From Diphasiastrum complanatum (Eukaryota; Streptophyta; Lycopodiopsida; Lycopodiales; Lycopodiaceae): a stretch of DNA of 64,000 bases. The stretch spans positions 15,359,853 through 15,423,852 of the forward strand of contig CM055097.1 in NCBI GenBank assembly GCA_029204225.1, written 5' to 3'. The notes under the pieces are model-generated. The model was given only the letters and a program-made list of their open reading frames with translations, had not been told where the DNA came from and searched no databases. Of the stretch, positions 1 through 20,556 are shown in pieces. Made by a program: the position numbers and the translations under genes. The first letter of the stretch is position 1. Each line of letters opens with the position of its first letter.

Positions 1-899
1 CCATGAGACATTCATTCCAAGAGTGTTGCAAAAGTATAAGACATATTTTTCCAAAAATTGATATTAAATTGTTTTAATCTTTTTATTTTACATAGTCATA
101 TAAAGCCTTTTATGAGTATTAGTCCTTAAAAAAATTGAAAAGCTTGAGGATAACCCAAAAACGGTTTCCACTGGTGCTCCCTACATTCGTGCTAATGCTC
201 ATAAAACCTTGTTCGAAGATTACCTCTAAAATCTTTTTCAAAAGTTGTAGACTTTGTTTTAAAATCTTACAACTTTTGTTAAGAGTTTAAATATTATTTA
301 AACATAAGAGACAAAAAAGAAAAATTCAATGAATTTTGGGGGTCTAAATTTTATATTGCATAATTTAGCTTCCTATGTGATGTTTGTTAGCTTTGCTACA
401 TTAGTGGGAAGAGTGCATCTTGGTTTAGAAGGGAGGCTTGAACGTGTGACCAGATGCCAAGGTAACCACCTAACTAACCCTTGGATGATTACAATAGTGA
501 GAAGAGTGGGACCAGAGTGGGGAAGTTGTTGTGACAATATGTTAAAAACTAAGGTATAACTCTTAGATGAGTTTGAGCTTCAATAAAAGACTTGAAAATG
601 GACAGAATCTATCATATAGTCCATTACATAGACGTTAGGAAGACACATATCTTCTCACAAAAACCAATCCAAATGCAATAGAGAGATCTCACCAAAATTG
701 TCTCATGCAAACTTGAAAACAAAAGTTTCGCGACAATTTAAAAAATTTATTTCACATGATGTAAAATTGGGTTAACGTATCCACAATAAACTAGCTTATT
801 CATAAGCACTTTTTTTGAACAACTTGAAACAAAATGTAAAAATCATTCAAATTTTTTGTCAAACCCAATCACACGTGGTAACAAAAATTGTTCAAGCCA
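1..899. other. AT-rich intergenic sequence, no gene seen
   Basis: The stretch is AT-rich with no reading frame that resembles a protein family. The longest open frame (329-559, +) has no recognisable domain. It is probably decayed intergenic or transposon sequence. Confidence 0.5.
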
Positions 900-1990
900 T
901 TATTGCATCTAATCTATATCGTGTGTAGTTGGTGGCAATTGGGTCCCATATTATATGCGATAATGCCCTCTCAACGACCATCACCTACTACATTTTTCTC
1001 GTTTTTATGCAAAAACTTAATGATGAAATTTAATTACCTTGGCTACAAAGTTATTTTCTAATAATTATATAGTGCATGAATTTAGAAGTTCACTAATATC
1101 ATTATTTTCCTCAACCTTGACTCCCTTTCATTGAGAAAACAATTGTGAATAAGGTTCAACATAAATTTATATGGATAGTAGGATTGCCATTGTTTACCCA
1201 GATCCTAATAAGGCCCTCCCAACGACCATCACCTACTACATCATTTCCATAAAAATTCTAAGAAAAACGTAATACAAAAATTGACTTATTTTGATTATAA
1301 GTTGATTTTAGTAGAATTTCGGTTATAGTGTATAAATTTTAACATCTACTCCCTTATGTGAAAGAATGAGTTATAGGGAATAAGGATCATAAGTTATATA
1401 GGTACTAGGATTGTCACTGCTTGAGGACTAAATACTATATCACAAACTACATTTTGCCCATAAATATTATATAGCAAAAGCTAACTTTGAAATCCAATAA
1501 TATCTGCTTACTTGAGTACTAAATACTATAATGGCCCTCCCAACGATTATCACCAACTACATTTTGCCCATAAATATTATATAGCAAAAGCTAACTTTGA
1601 AATCTAATAATGTCGGCTTTGAGTTTATTTTGATATGTGTTTATAATATATGAGTTCTCATAAGTTTATTAACTTCATTTCCCCCCTAGTCTTTGCCTTC
1701 CGTTCATTAAGGACTAATAATCAGGGAGACTTTGCCTCCCCTTCATTACATAATTGATAATCAAGAATAAGATTCAGCATGAATTTATGTAGGTACATGA
1801 TTGTCATTGTTTACATAGGGACCAAAGTAGATGCGATAATGGACTTCCCAACGACCATCACCTTTTACACTTCGCCTAAAAATATCGCAAGCAAAGGGTT
1901 GACAATGAAATTAAATTAGCTTCCCTCGAGCTAATTATCAAGAATAAGATTCAACATGAATTTATACGTGTATTAACATTGTCATTGTCT
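900..1990. repeat. Degenerate ~300-bp tandem repeat, about four units
   Basis: A core of the form CCCAACGACCATCACC recurs near 970, 1,216, 1,538 and 1,838, at intervals of roughly 250-320 bp. Each core is preceded by a GAATAAG(A/G)TTCA-type stretch with 'attgtcattgtttac', and followed by 'cataaaaat...' and an A-rich tail. The order of these sub-motifs is kept between copies, so this is a diverged tandem (satellite-like) array and not four chance matches. Identity looks moderate and indels are frequent. No coding frame runs through it. Confidence 0.65.
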
Positions 1991-1992
1991 AG

Positions 1993-2275
1993 AGATGGAT
2001 TACTTGTAAGCATATCTTGGCATTGTGCAGATTTTGGACTCTAAACATAATCAACAAGGTGATTGATATATATATATCAAGAAAAGCTATATATATATCA
2101 AAAGAGCTTTGCCTTAAGCACTAGAGATGCATTACTTGTAAGCTTATCACAATTATGATTATCTTAGCATTGTGCAGATTTTGGACTCTACTATACATAA
2201 CCAACAAGGTGATTGATATAGATATATATCAAGAAAAGCTATATATATCAAAGAAATCTTTGCCTTAAGCATTGC
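1993..2275. repeat. Tandem duplication of ~140 bp with AT palindromes
   Basis: Two adjacent copies share 'cattgtgcagattttggact', 'caacaaggtgattgatata', a TATATATATC-rich palindromic stretch and 'tttgccttaagca'. The first runs from about 1,993 to 2,125 and the second from about 2,126 to 2,275. Each contains an inverted pair (gatatatatatatc / gctatatatatatc) that could form a stem. Confidence 0.75.
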
Positions 2276-4519
2276 ATTCAAAATTCAAATTGTTGAAAAG
2301 CAAGAAACCAAAGATCGTGTGTAATAGGAAAAAGAAAATAGTAAAAACAGACCAACCTTACAAAAACCCACAAGTTTTCTATGAAGTTAATAAAAGACTA
2401 AAATATAACCTTGAAATTTGACATCTATGATCAAATGAAACTAAGTTTCAATAAGCAAATCAACAATTTGTATGTGTTGTTTTTGGCCCTGCCCAACAAG
2501 GGCAGGGATACTGTGACGGTTTCACCCCGTGATGATGTGTTCGCATCACGTTCACCTGAGGACAACAGACATTTCTCAATTCTGCATTAGTGTGCACCAA
2601 AGTTTGCAATTTAAATCTGATGAGAGTGTCCAAACTTCAAAGGTGCAGCCATTATAGTAAGGCGTGTGTGCTGGCCTTTGGAGGACCTAATTGTATCCTA
2701 TTCCTACCTGTTTCTGTCTGGGAAGAGAGTGGCGGCGCTTGATTTTCTACCTTCTGATTTGTGCAGATGTACTCGTAACTCCAGCCTCCAGGAGTACAGG
2801 ACCTCAAAGGTTTGAAATTGCAGATTAAATGGCGTTGGTTTACTAATTGCCGGTTAGCATTGCCCACGTGATTAGGACTAATAATTCAAATATTTTGGTA
2901 TAAACTTGAAAGCTGATAGGATTGTTTGATCCACTTTGATGTGACATGAAGTGTTTTCAGCTTATTCGGTGTCCCATTCAGATTTCAATGAGTTCATTTA
3001 AATTGCTTCAAATCACAGCTGGTTTTAGGCCATGATCCATCCACATCCTCTTAGAGTCTTAGATCTATTTACTGGTAAGGTCTCTAGCAAATGAGACATT
3101 GTGAAGCGTTGAAGGTAGAGCAAACCACGTGTTCCAACTTCCAAGTTCCAGCTTTTCGCCAATGAAATCATGAATGATGAAACTGTATGTGCTCAATGAT
3201 CGTTGCTCAACTGTTTACTCAAAGCCGAGCTGATGGATGAGTTTTAGGTCACGGTTCAGCCATTCGGAAAGCCCTTATGGCACCAGGATTCCAGATTGAG
3301 CCTTGACATGGAGAGCTAGGGAGTTGATTTTTGAATTTCTGGCAGCCTGGCACATACTTCTGATTGACTGCTGACAGAAAGCTGTATATAAGAGTCAAGA
3401 CTTTTTAAAATTATTATTGGACAGTTGAAAGTTGAAATCCTTGCACCATGTACAGTATGCCTACTTTATATAAACAAGGTCTATTTGAACCATCAGATTT
3501 GAAAAGTTTTGAACTCTTATTAAATTTGATCAGTACAAATGTATAGAATACAATTATTACTTATAAATACTATTATAAATATTATCTCATCGTGACACAA
3601 GGAACTCGTCTATAGCTTTGAACTTAGCAGAGCAATTGGAAGAGGCAATGGTGCCGAGAAGTTAGAACTTGGAAACAGCACTTGTGGTGAAAGTGAAAAC
3701 TTTCTGTGAAGCAGTCTGTAAAGTAGTCTGCACTAGAGCTCATTTGCCAAGACTAGGCCAGTCGTGCGTGAGATCGTGGGCATATACGAGTTGACATCTT
3801 TTGGTCGGATGATTAGTGGGCAGGTGTGTTTCCTTTTTTTAAATATGTAGTTAGTGGTATTTTGTTCTAATTAAGAAAATGGGCAGTTTGTTTTGAGCCC
3901 ATTGAACTCAATTGGCTTTGTTTTGTATTCGGAAAAGCTGAAAGGGACAGCTTCTGGGTTAGTTGAGAGGCCACCATTGAGCTTTAACTGACATTTGAAT
4001 CGTATACAGGATCCTTAAAGACAATTGAGCGATCTTGACAAGCGGTACAGAGCTGTGTCAGGGTAATCTACCTGTTAATTTCCAAATGAAGTACTGAGGG
4101 ATACATACAAGAATGATACATTTGGTCGGGCAACTACTCAGAGCAACAATGAGCAACTTCCATTATCCCAAACGGTTCTACTTGCAGGCAGAAACAAAAA
4201 GCCAAAGGGATAAGCCAGGAAAATAACAAAACTGTCATGAGGAGAATTCTTGGCCCGACTCATATTCAAGCTTAGACAAGCAGCATTGCACATTCCCATA
4301 AGACTGGAGTTCTATAGCTGGTAAGAATTAAATTTTATCATCAGGAGCAATTCTAGGCTATAAAGATTAGCAAACTCAAGAGACGCACTTGGCATGAAGG
4401 TGCAGCCATTTGGCTGAACCTGTGTCTGTGAAAGGGATGTTAGCAAGAACCGGAGAAGAAGAAAGGACAAGAATAGACGACGGAGTAAAAAGCTCAGCTT
4501 GTTTCTCTCCGTGAGCTAA
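2276..4519. other. Intergenic region upstream of the DNase-like gene
   Basis: There is no convincing coding sequence here. It should contain the promoter and 5' UTR of the gene that starts at 4,520. Two TATA-like strings are visible on the + strand, TATATAAG near 3,384 and TTTATATAAAC near 3,454. Both are about 1.1 kb before the ATG, so either a long or spliced leader exists or they are unrelated. The last 100 bases before the ATG are purine-rich (gaagaagaaagg). Confidence 0.35.
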
Positions 4520-14282
<9,763 letters not shown>

Positions 14283-15010
14283 TCACGACAAAATCGACCT
14301 CATCATTGCCTCTATCATCGCTCTCTTAATACTAAGCAAGAGAGCTATGCAGATGCTTGATTATACTCCAGCCCAAAGTCAAGGATAAAACTCCAACAGT
14401 CGAAATCTGAAACTTAGAGACGATGGTTACTTTACGTCGACAGATCAGTGGATTCTAACCATATATAATGTCACTCAGAAACATCTCAAACCAATGACAC
14501 TAATAATTCCTTTCGTTAACATGTGGAATCTGTAAAGATTATAAAGGATAGTCACACCAATTTTCTGTAAGATCAGGAACCTTGGGCATGAGGATCGGCA
14601 GAGATGGAATTGACAGTTATATACCAATTATTAATCAGGTTCAAAATCTCTCTCTCTCTCTCTCTCTCTCTAGCATTTTCCCGTTGATATTTCTAAGCCT
14701 TAGTTGTGTTAGGGTCCCAGCACTTGTATTATGAATTGTAATATTAGTGTTAAAAAATCAGCAAAGTATATGAATGACCCCGGCATGTTTTCTTAAAAAC
14801 GGATATCATAAGATAGATGACGATTTCTATACAAGCATATAAGCCATTTAATAAGTAATACTTCTAAAAAATCTAAGTAAGTTTTTAAAAATGTAGGTTT
14901 CTCAAGGATAACTCAAAAGAGGTTTCCCAAGCATCAATACTAATAATATTATATCAACGACCTATCTGTATCTAGAGCTCAACGTCTCAAAACAAGTATT
15001 TGAATTTAAT
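14283..15010. other. 3' flank of the DNase-like gene
   Basis: It presumably contains the 3' UTR. No clear AATAAA close to the stop codon was found. A 25-bp (TC)n run lies at 14,647-14,671. The rest is AT-rich with no coding signal. Confidence 0.4.
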
Positions 15011-15212
15011 TTGTATGAATCTACAAATTTAAGCAGATTAATATTTACTTATGAGAAAATCTCATAGTCTAGTGCATCTCAATTCGTATTTGGCCCATTT
15101 GGCATGTTCAAATTAGTATGAATCTACAAATTTAAGTAGTATTAAGATTTACTTATGGGAAAATCTCATAGTTTAGTGCATCTCAATTTATATTTGGCCC
15201 ATTTGGCATTGC
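15011..15212. repeat. Tandem duplication of ~97-105 bp
   Basis: 'tatgaatctacaaatttaag', 'gaaaatctcatag', 'gtgcatctcaatt' and 'tatttggcccatttggcat' appear in the same order in 15,011-15,107 and again in 15,116-15,212, with only scattered substitutions. Confidence 0.85.
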
Positions 15213-15344
15213 TGGTTGCCCAAGTTTTAGGGCTCTTTCACCAACCCAACTCCAAGTGGCTTGGGGTTTTCACAAAAGTTATTCTTGCCATATCATTGCC
15301 CATTCTCACCTTGCATGCACACATACGTCTATAATTATGTACTA

Positions 15345-15475
15345 AGTAATGGTCATCTAGTAATGGCTATACTAGATAATTATTATGGTAATTTTGTACT
15401 GCGATGGCCATTATGTATTAGGTAATGGTCATAGTAATGGCTATACTAGTAGGAATGGCCGTTACCTAGTACGTA
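15345..15475. repeat. Direct and inverted repeats around TAATGGTCAT / GGCCGTTACC
   Basis: 'agtaatggctatactag' occurs twice about 76 bp apart. In addition 15,416-15,431 (TATTAGGTAATGGTCA) pairs imperfectly with 15,454-15,471 (AATGGCCGTTACCTAGTA) to make a stem of about 16 bp. This looks like a worn foldback element. Confidence 0.5.
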
Positions 15476-15682
15476 ACTATAGACAAAGATGTGCACGCAA
15501 GGTGGGAAAGGGCAATGATGTGGCAAGAAGGCCACGAGTTTTTTGGGGACCAGGTATTGGCCGAAACAATAGACCAATAAATTAGTTCATTTGTCAAAGA
15601 AATGAGTATAATTTTTTGGGCACTATATCAAAATAGTATTGGCCCAAAAAAGCCCAAAATTTGTGCCAATAGCAACTATGTG

Positions 15683-15686
<4 letters not shown>

Positions 15687-15761
<75 letters not shown>
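15687..15761. repeat. Compound microsatellite (TC)n(AC)n
   Basis: TC run 15,687-15,719 followed directly by an AC run to about 15,760. Confidence 0.98.
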
Positions 15762-15762
<1 letters not shown>

Positions 15763-15815
15763 TTGCTATTTTTTCTATAAAACCTAAACAAAATCCTAAA
15801 AGATTAAAAAAGAGC

Positions 15816-15932
<117 letters not shown>

Positions 15933-16083
15933 GCATGCCTCTCCTCTTTCTTGCCCTTTTATACCTTTTTCTCTTTCTAGAAACTTCTCTTTCTATGAAT
16001 TTCTAAAGTCACATGTTCTCTCTCTAGAAATTTCTAAAGTCACATGTCATCTTCAAGCATTTCAAATGCCCTTCAAATAAACT

Positions 16084-16503
16084 TTAGGGCAAACATGGCC
16101 CAATCAAATGGCAAGAAACTTGTTTTCTCCAATTTACCTCCTCCTTTGCAACCTCCCTTGTGAGAGACTGGGCGTCTGCTTGCACTTCCACCTTCTCTAG
16201 CGTGCGCTTGGTTAAATTGAGCTCATCATCCAATTGTTTTATTTCCTGTACATTGGGAGGAGTCCGTGTCCGTAGCTCAACCAGGTGCTTCTCCAGCTCA
16301 GCAATCTCGTCCTTGATCATTTGGACGACGATGTTTTCTCCCTGCCTAACTGTTGGAGAGAGAGAGAGATCGACTTGAATTGGCTTATTGGTGTGCATAA
16401 ATCCTTCCACACCTAGAACAATAAGAAGACCTTCTTGAGCAACATCCTTGCCTTTGAGGTCGACGAACTGATCCTCGATAAAGACTGTATCCCGACTATA
16501 CAA
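16084..16503 (-). pseudogene. Unidentified coding fragment with a coiled-coil-like middle
   Basis: A 139-residue open minus-strand frame with amino-acid use unlike the simple repeats around it. It begins near YSRDTVFIEDQFVDLKGKDV. A polar heptad-like stretch follows (MIKDEIAELEKHLVELRTRT, then EIKQLDDELNLTKRTLEKVE), probably a coiled coil. It ends ambiguously at 16,084 and its first residues abut the + strand copia E fragment at about 16,505, so it looks cut there. I do not recognise the family. A retroelement gag segment is one possibility. Confidence 0.4.
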
Positions 16504-16504
16504 G

Positions 16505-17150
16505 ATTTGCTGGGTATCAGGATTCTCATGTACGCAATGGTCTATACAAGACCAGATATCTCTTTTGCTGTTAGCTCACTTAGCCAATACATGGCTAATT
16601 TTGGCATTACCCATTGGGAGGCTCTTATTCGAGTCATGAGGTATATTCGAGCTAGCATGGACCAGTGCATCTGCTATGGAGATGTCAGCAATGACAATCT
16701 TCATTAACTCAGCGGTTATTCTGATGCAAGCTGAGGAGGAGATGCAGACAATCGTAAGTCCACATCTAGATTTACATTCCTCTTCAACGGCGGTCCTATT
16801 TCATGGAACAGTTGTAAGCAATCCTCTATTGCACTTTCTTCTACTAAAGCAGAATACATTGCTGTTTCTCAATCTATTAAGGAAGCGTTTTGGTTGAGAA
16901 AGTTGCTGTCAAACATCAATTTGTATCAGTACAGCCCTACATTTTTATTTTATGATAACGAAAGTGCTATTGCCTTATCAGCCAACCCTAGATTTCATTC
17001 TACGAGTAAGCACATTAAGATCAGATATCACTACATCAGGGGCAAGGTTCTCGACAGAGAGGTGAGCTTAACGTACTGCAGAACGCAGGACATGCTTGCA
17101 GACATCTTCACGAAAGCACTCAGTGTTACATATTTACTAACGTTGTCGCG
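16505..17150 (+). mobile_element. Ty1/copia element E: end of RT and RNase H (truncated)
   Basis: The translated + strand gives LMYAMVYTRPDISFAVSSLS (RT C-terminal block), then HWEALIRVMRYIRASMDQCI. After frameshifts it gives RNase H phrases FYDNESAIALSANPRFH, STSKHIKIRYHYIRGKV and DMLADIFTKALS, the usual copia 3' coding end. Between 16,705 and 16,890 the frame is broken twice (a GYSDAD-like part is still readable in other frames). Everything upstream of the RT end is missing, replaced by the unidentified fragment at 16,084-16,503. It is followed by a polypurine tract (AAAAAAAGGGGACAC, 17,185-17,200) and the 3' LTR. Confidence 0.85.
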
Positions 17151-17200
17151 CAGTCTGCATATTTACACGTAAATTCGCACAGACGAAAAAAAGGGGACAC

Positions 17201-18181
17201 TATCTTACAAGGTGCCCTAAAAGAAAAGGCACCCTGTAAATCTAATCCTAAGGCTACTCATAAGAGTGACGCACTTTTTGCATTGTCATCACCAACAATC
17301 ACTTCAGCACTGACTGACGTCGCACCCTTTTCACGCTCACCCCATGCAGCTGCGCTAATAGATTGGACAACGATTGTAGCCACCCACGATCTCTTACAGA
17401 GAGCACATCCACTCTGTACTTTTCACATCTGCACACCTGTAATATAATGTATATATATTGGATACCATTTGCGTATTCAGGTAATGAGTGAATGAGTGAA
17501 TGAGTTGATGAGTTGATGAATGAGACGAAGTAGATGCCTTGCGCATTGATTCTTGATTGTCAACAATAAGGTTTTATTCCTTTACAGACTATATAAGCTT
17601 CGTAGGGCACATGGTTTTGTCCGCTATTGTCTTGTGCTCTACCGCATTATTGACATGTATACATGATATACTTAATCTGATACAGTTCTTTGTTTTGCGT
17701 TCGGATCTATGTTAATATTGCTATGCGTATCATTCATTTTGTCTGATCTTTCTAGTTGTTCTTTCTGGTAATAGACGACTAACATTTGGTCTTGTCTTTC
17801 GCAAATCATTCGTGACTAATTATCAGTCGAGCACCGTCTAGATCTTCGCGAATCATTCGCGACAAATAGTTTGTCTTACTATTCGCGACAAACCATTCTT
17901 CTGGAGCTTCATTCATTTGTTAAAGTTTGGCTATGTAATCAAGAACGAATGTGATTCCCATCACTACCATTTTGTTCGTTCTGATAGGCATAGTCATGCT
18001 TACGGAGAGAGTCGTATAGCTCGTTCCGTTGTGCACGAACATTTTCTGTTTGAGTTCGTTTCTCGTTCATTTCTTGTTCGAGTTCATGTCTCGTTCGTGT
18101 TCGTCTTATCTCTTTTAGCTTATTTTTTGTTTCTAACATACGGCACCTTTTCTCAACTCGTTCATCTCCCTCTCTCCAACA
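17201..18181 (+). mobile_element. 3' LTR of copia E (about 980 bp)
   Basis: It starts TATCTTACAAGG right after the polypurine tract and ends CTCTCTCCAACA. It aligns along its whole length with the LTR at 27,137-28,106. Shared landmarks include 'gctgacgtcgc', 'cacacctgtaa', 'gacgaagtagatgccttgcg' and 'ttgtcttgtgctc'. The start has TA where the other copy has TG, so the terminal dinucleotide is mutated. Confidence 0.8.
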
Positions 18182-18760
18182 ACTTCTGATTCATCTAACT
18201 TAAGAACTAGCATAAGTTTGCTCATACTATCAATTGTAATATTATAAATTTTCACTATAAATCTCAACAAATGATTCAAATCCACAAACAAGTTGTTGGT
18301 AGAATCATATGACAAATTACCAGCTTTTGAATTATAGATCTCATTGATGTGGTAAGGGATTCCAATGACGTTTTGCATACGCTTGTTCAACACGTCTCTC
18401 TCCAATTTAATTTGAAAAGTTCAAGGGATTGAACTTTTCTAATGTGCAACTATCCAAAAGCCACTAAATAATAATTTTAAATAGGCATATGCCTCCCTGC
18501 TAATACCTGAAAAATCTCATGCTCCTCAAATTAACATTCGGTCGATAAACCTTACCGACTTCACTCATCAAGGCCTCAGTGACCTTGGACTTGATTCGAC
18601 AATATCGATTATTGTCTAGTAGAGACTTTGTCGACTTGGTTGTCAATACTGAACTCAAAGATTTTCCAATCATAACATTGTCCTTCATATGCTCATGTGC
18701 AACCAATGTTGATCTACAAAGGATGATAAAAACTTGAAAGGTGTGGTTTCCATTTGTATG
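18182..18760 (-). pseudogene. Unidentified broken coding sequence next to LTR E
   Basis: Two minus-strand open stretches read like real protein. The upstream one (about 18,745-18,503) contains STLVAHEHMKDNVMIGKSLS and LLDNNRYCRIKSKVTEALM. The downstream one (about 18,405-18,185) contains MQNVIGIPYHINEIYNSKAG and LLRFIVKIYNITIDSMSKLM. Stops separate them (a TAG just after RFFRY). The second runs into the LTR of copia E, so the LTR probably inserted into or joined to this sequence. I do not recognise the family, and a fossil of any kind (host gene, transposon or viral insertion) is possible. Confidence 0.35.
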
Positions 18761-19589
18761 AGGCCCGTTCCCCAAGAGCTTAACCCATTCACATTCATGC
18801 AAGGAACACTCAGAACCACAAGCCGCGACAGATATGGAGACAACCAGTTCCTGGACCAAATGGTCCCAACAGCATACCGTTGGCACCAAGACCGAATGGT
18901 CCCGATGGCATACTGTTGGCATCTCGGGATACGACCCTTAGCTATGTGTCAGATCAAAAAGTTTGAAGCGGCCTTAAAATTGGTGCTTTTACCGAACACT
19001 AAAATCCAGAAGGTAATCAGAGTCAGTTTGAGAAAAAAATCCCACATTATTAATAAATCTGAGAAGGTTACATTTCAAGGGTGTGACCTACCTTAGTTCC
19101 GGGGGGCTGGCATGCCAAGACGGGTGCCAGAACAACATTCCAACAAGGGAAGCTGGGACTTGGTTGGAGCTCGCCCTGAGTCGCAACCCGCAATTCCCTA
19201 TAGTATTGGTGGGATTCGCCACCTCCCCTCATACCAAGTGCTCTACCCATGCTGGTAAAGCATGTTTTCTCTCTTGAGGATTTTCTCTCTCTAAAATTTA
19301 TTGATCCCCAGGCTTCCTTTAATTATGCCTAGATCGTGTGAGGAGATTGCACATCGATCCGAGCTCTCTGGACTTCGCTAGAACCGATCAAAGATTTTCA
19401 GCCATAGGAACTTGGCGTCGGTTGGATTCTGGTCCTAGTGGCGCCAAGAGCGGCACCAGCGCCGGTGGTGCCAGGAGCAACAATGGCGCTGCTGGCGCTA
19501 GGGGCAATGCTAGCAATAGTGGTGCCAGAAGTAAAGCTTGTAAAGGTAGCTTTACAATAGTATATCCTTCCTCCTACTCTCAAAATAGG
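18761..19589. other. No recognised gene; one GC-rich low-complexity patch
   Basis: Around 19,435-19,530 the + strand carries repeated GG(C/T)GCCA(G/A)-type triplets that read as Gly/Ala/Ser-rich in one frame. This is low complexity and not a domain. The rest shows no coding family. Confidence 0.35.
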
Positions 19590-19883
19590 AAGAGAAGGCT
19601 CCTGGCCCAGCGATGGACCATCCTCACATACATTCATAGAATCTCTAACAAATTGAAAAAGGAATGAGGCCCCTGGCCAGGGATGGATTCCTGAGATACA
19701 TTCATGGTATTTCTACTCAATCAAAAAGGAGAAGTGGCTTTATTGGCCCATTTAACCACTAAAATCACAACTCAATTGAGCAAGGGGTGCCTCTCTATCC
19801 AATGATGGACGACCCTCATATAATCTCTAGAACTCATATTTCAATAAAGAAAGAGGCGTCTCTTTGTCCAATGATGAACTAAC
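19590..19883. repeat. Degenerate minisatellite, ~70-90-bp units
   Basis: Phrases of the type 'GGC(T/C)CCTGGCC(C)AG(C/G)GATGGA' or 'TGCCTCTCTATCCAATGATGGA' begin successive units near 19,592, 19,665, 19,785 and 19,855. Each is followed by 'catacattcat..' or 'ctcatataat' and an AAAAAGGA-like end. About four diverged units lie directly before an LTR. Confidence 0.55.
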
Positions 19884-20220
19884 TGTTAGAATAAGTAAGC
19901 TCGAGTTTCTCTTATAGTTTCATGACTTTTCGTTTTTAGCAGTATTTTTGAGTTTTTTACTGCTTAAATAACTGTATGCATGTGTGCCAGTTTGACAGCA
20001 CACGTAGTGTAAAGTTGGGACACATCCCATAATGGGGACCGAACTGCCATGCAGCGGTACCCAACAAAAAATAGACTGTATATGTACCTTTAAGGTTCTT
20101 TTGTTAATACAATTCAAAAGTGTTCTCTTGGGTTGTGGTGTGATCTCTCTTTCTGTTTATCTGAGTGATGATAGATTGCTTGCAAATTAGCTAACTATAC
20201 TGCTAGTAAGATCCTTGACA
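19884..20220 (+). mobile_element. Short LTR (337 bp)
   Basis: It begins TGTTAGAATAAGTAAGCTCG and ends AAGATCCTTGACA, so it has TG...CA ends. It is followed with no gap by a Met-tRNA-type primer-binding site at 20,221. A TATATG-containing stretch at about 20,078 may be the promoter. No second copy was found in the window, so this is the 5' end of a truncated element. Confidence 0.75.
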
Positions 20221-20232
20221 TGGTATCAAAGT
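20221..20232 (+). promoter_or_regulatory. Retrotransposon primer-binding site
   Basis: TGGTATCAAAGT directly abuts the LTR end. It is one change away from the iMet-tRNA complement (TGGTATCAGAG). Confidence 0.75.
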
Positions 20233-20365
20233 CTGGGAGTGGTGCAGTTTGTGCTGCTTATAGACACCATTGTTGCTTGTAAGGTCTCAACTTGAATCAG
20301 GCTCCTTTGTTCTGAATGACCTTGGTCTGATAAAACCTCGGTGCTCTGATGCTCTGATCGAGTAG

Positions 20366-20437
20366 GCTCTGATACCACTGTGGGAATTTGATACTGACAG
20401 AGATGAGACACTTTTCAACTTCACGCTCTGATACCAC
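20366..20437 (-). repeat. Two minus-oriented primer-binding sites in a 59-bp tandem repeat
   Basis: GCTCTGATACCA occurs at 20,366-20,377 and 20,425-20,436, each followed by CTGT(T/G)G(G)AA-ATT, as at the 5' LTR junction of a minus-strand element. The intervening text is also repeated in part (gagatgagacac / gagatatgaaac). This is a duplicated LTR/PBS junction. A third related junction lies at 22,895. Confidence 0.65.
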
Positions 20438-20556
20438 TGTTGAAATTCTACACAGAGATATGAAACGCTCTGAATTGAATCATTTGATGGGCTAAACCAA
20501 GGTCTGTAAACTCGCCTAGGGAAGATGAACTTCGGTCATCTAAGACTAACACTGAC

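Noticed and set aside
2652-2867. 71-codon minus-strand ORF upstream of the DNase-like gene
   Set aside because: No recognisable domain, and the region is more likely promoter or leader.
19338-19667. 109-codon Gly/Ala/Ser-rich protein
   Set aside because: The composition comes from a GC-rich triplet repeat and the frame runs into the minisatellite. No domain or start context supports it.
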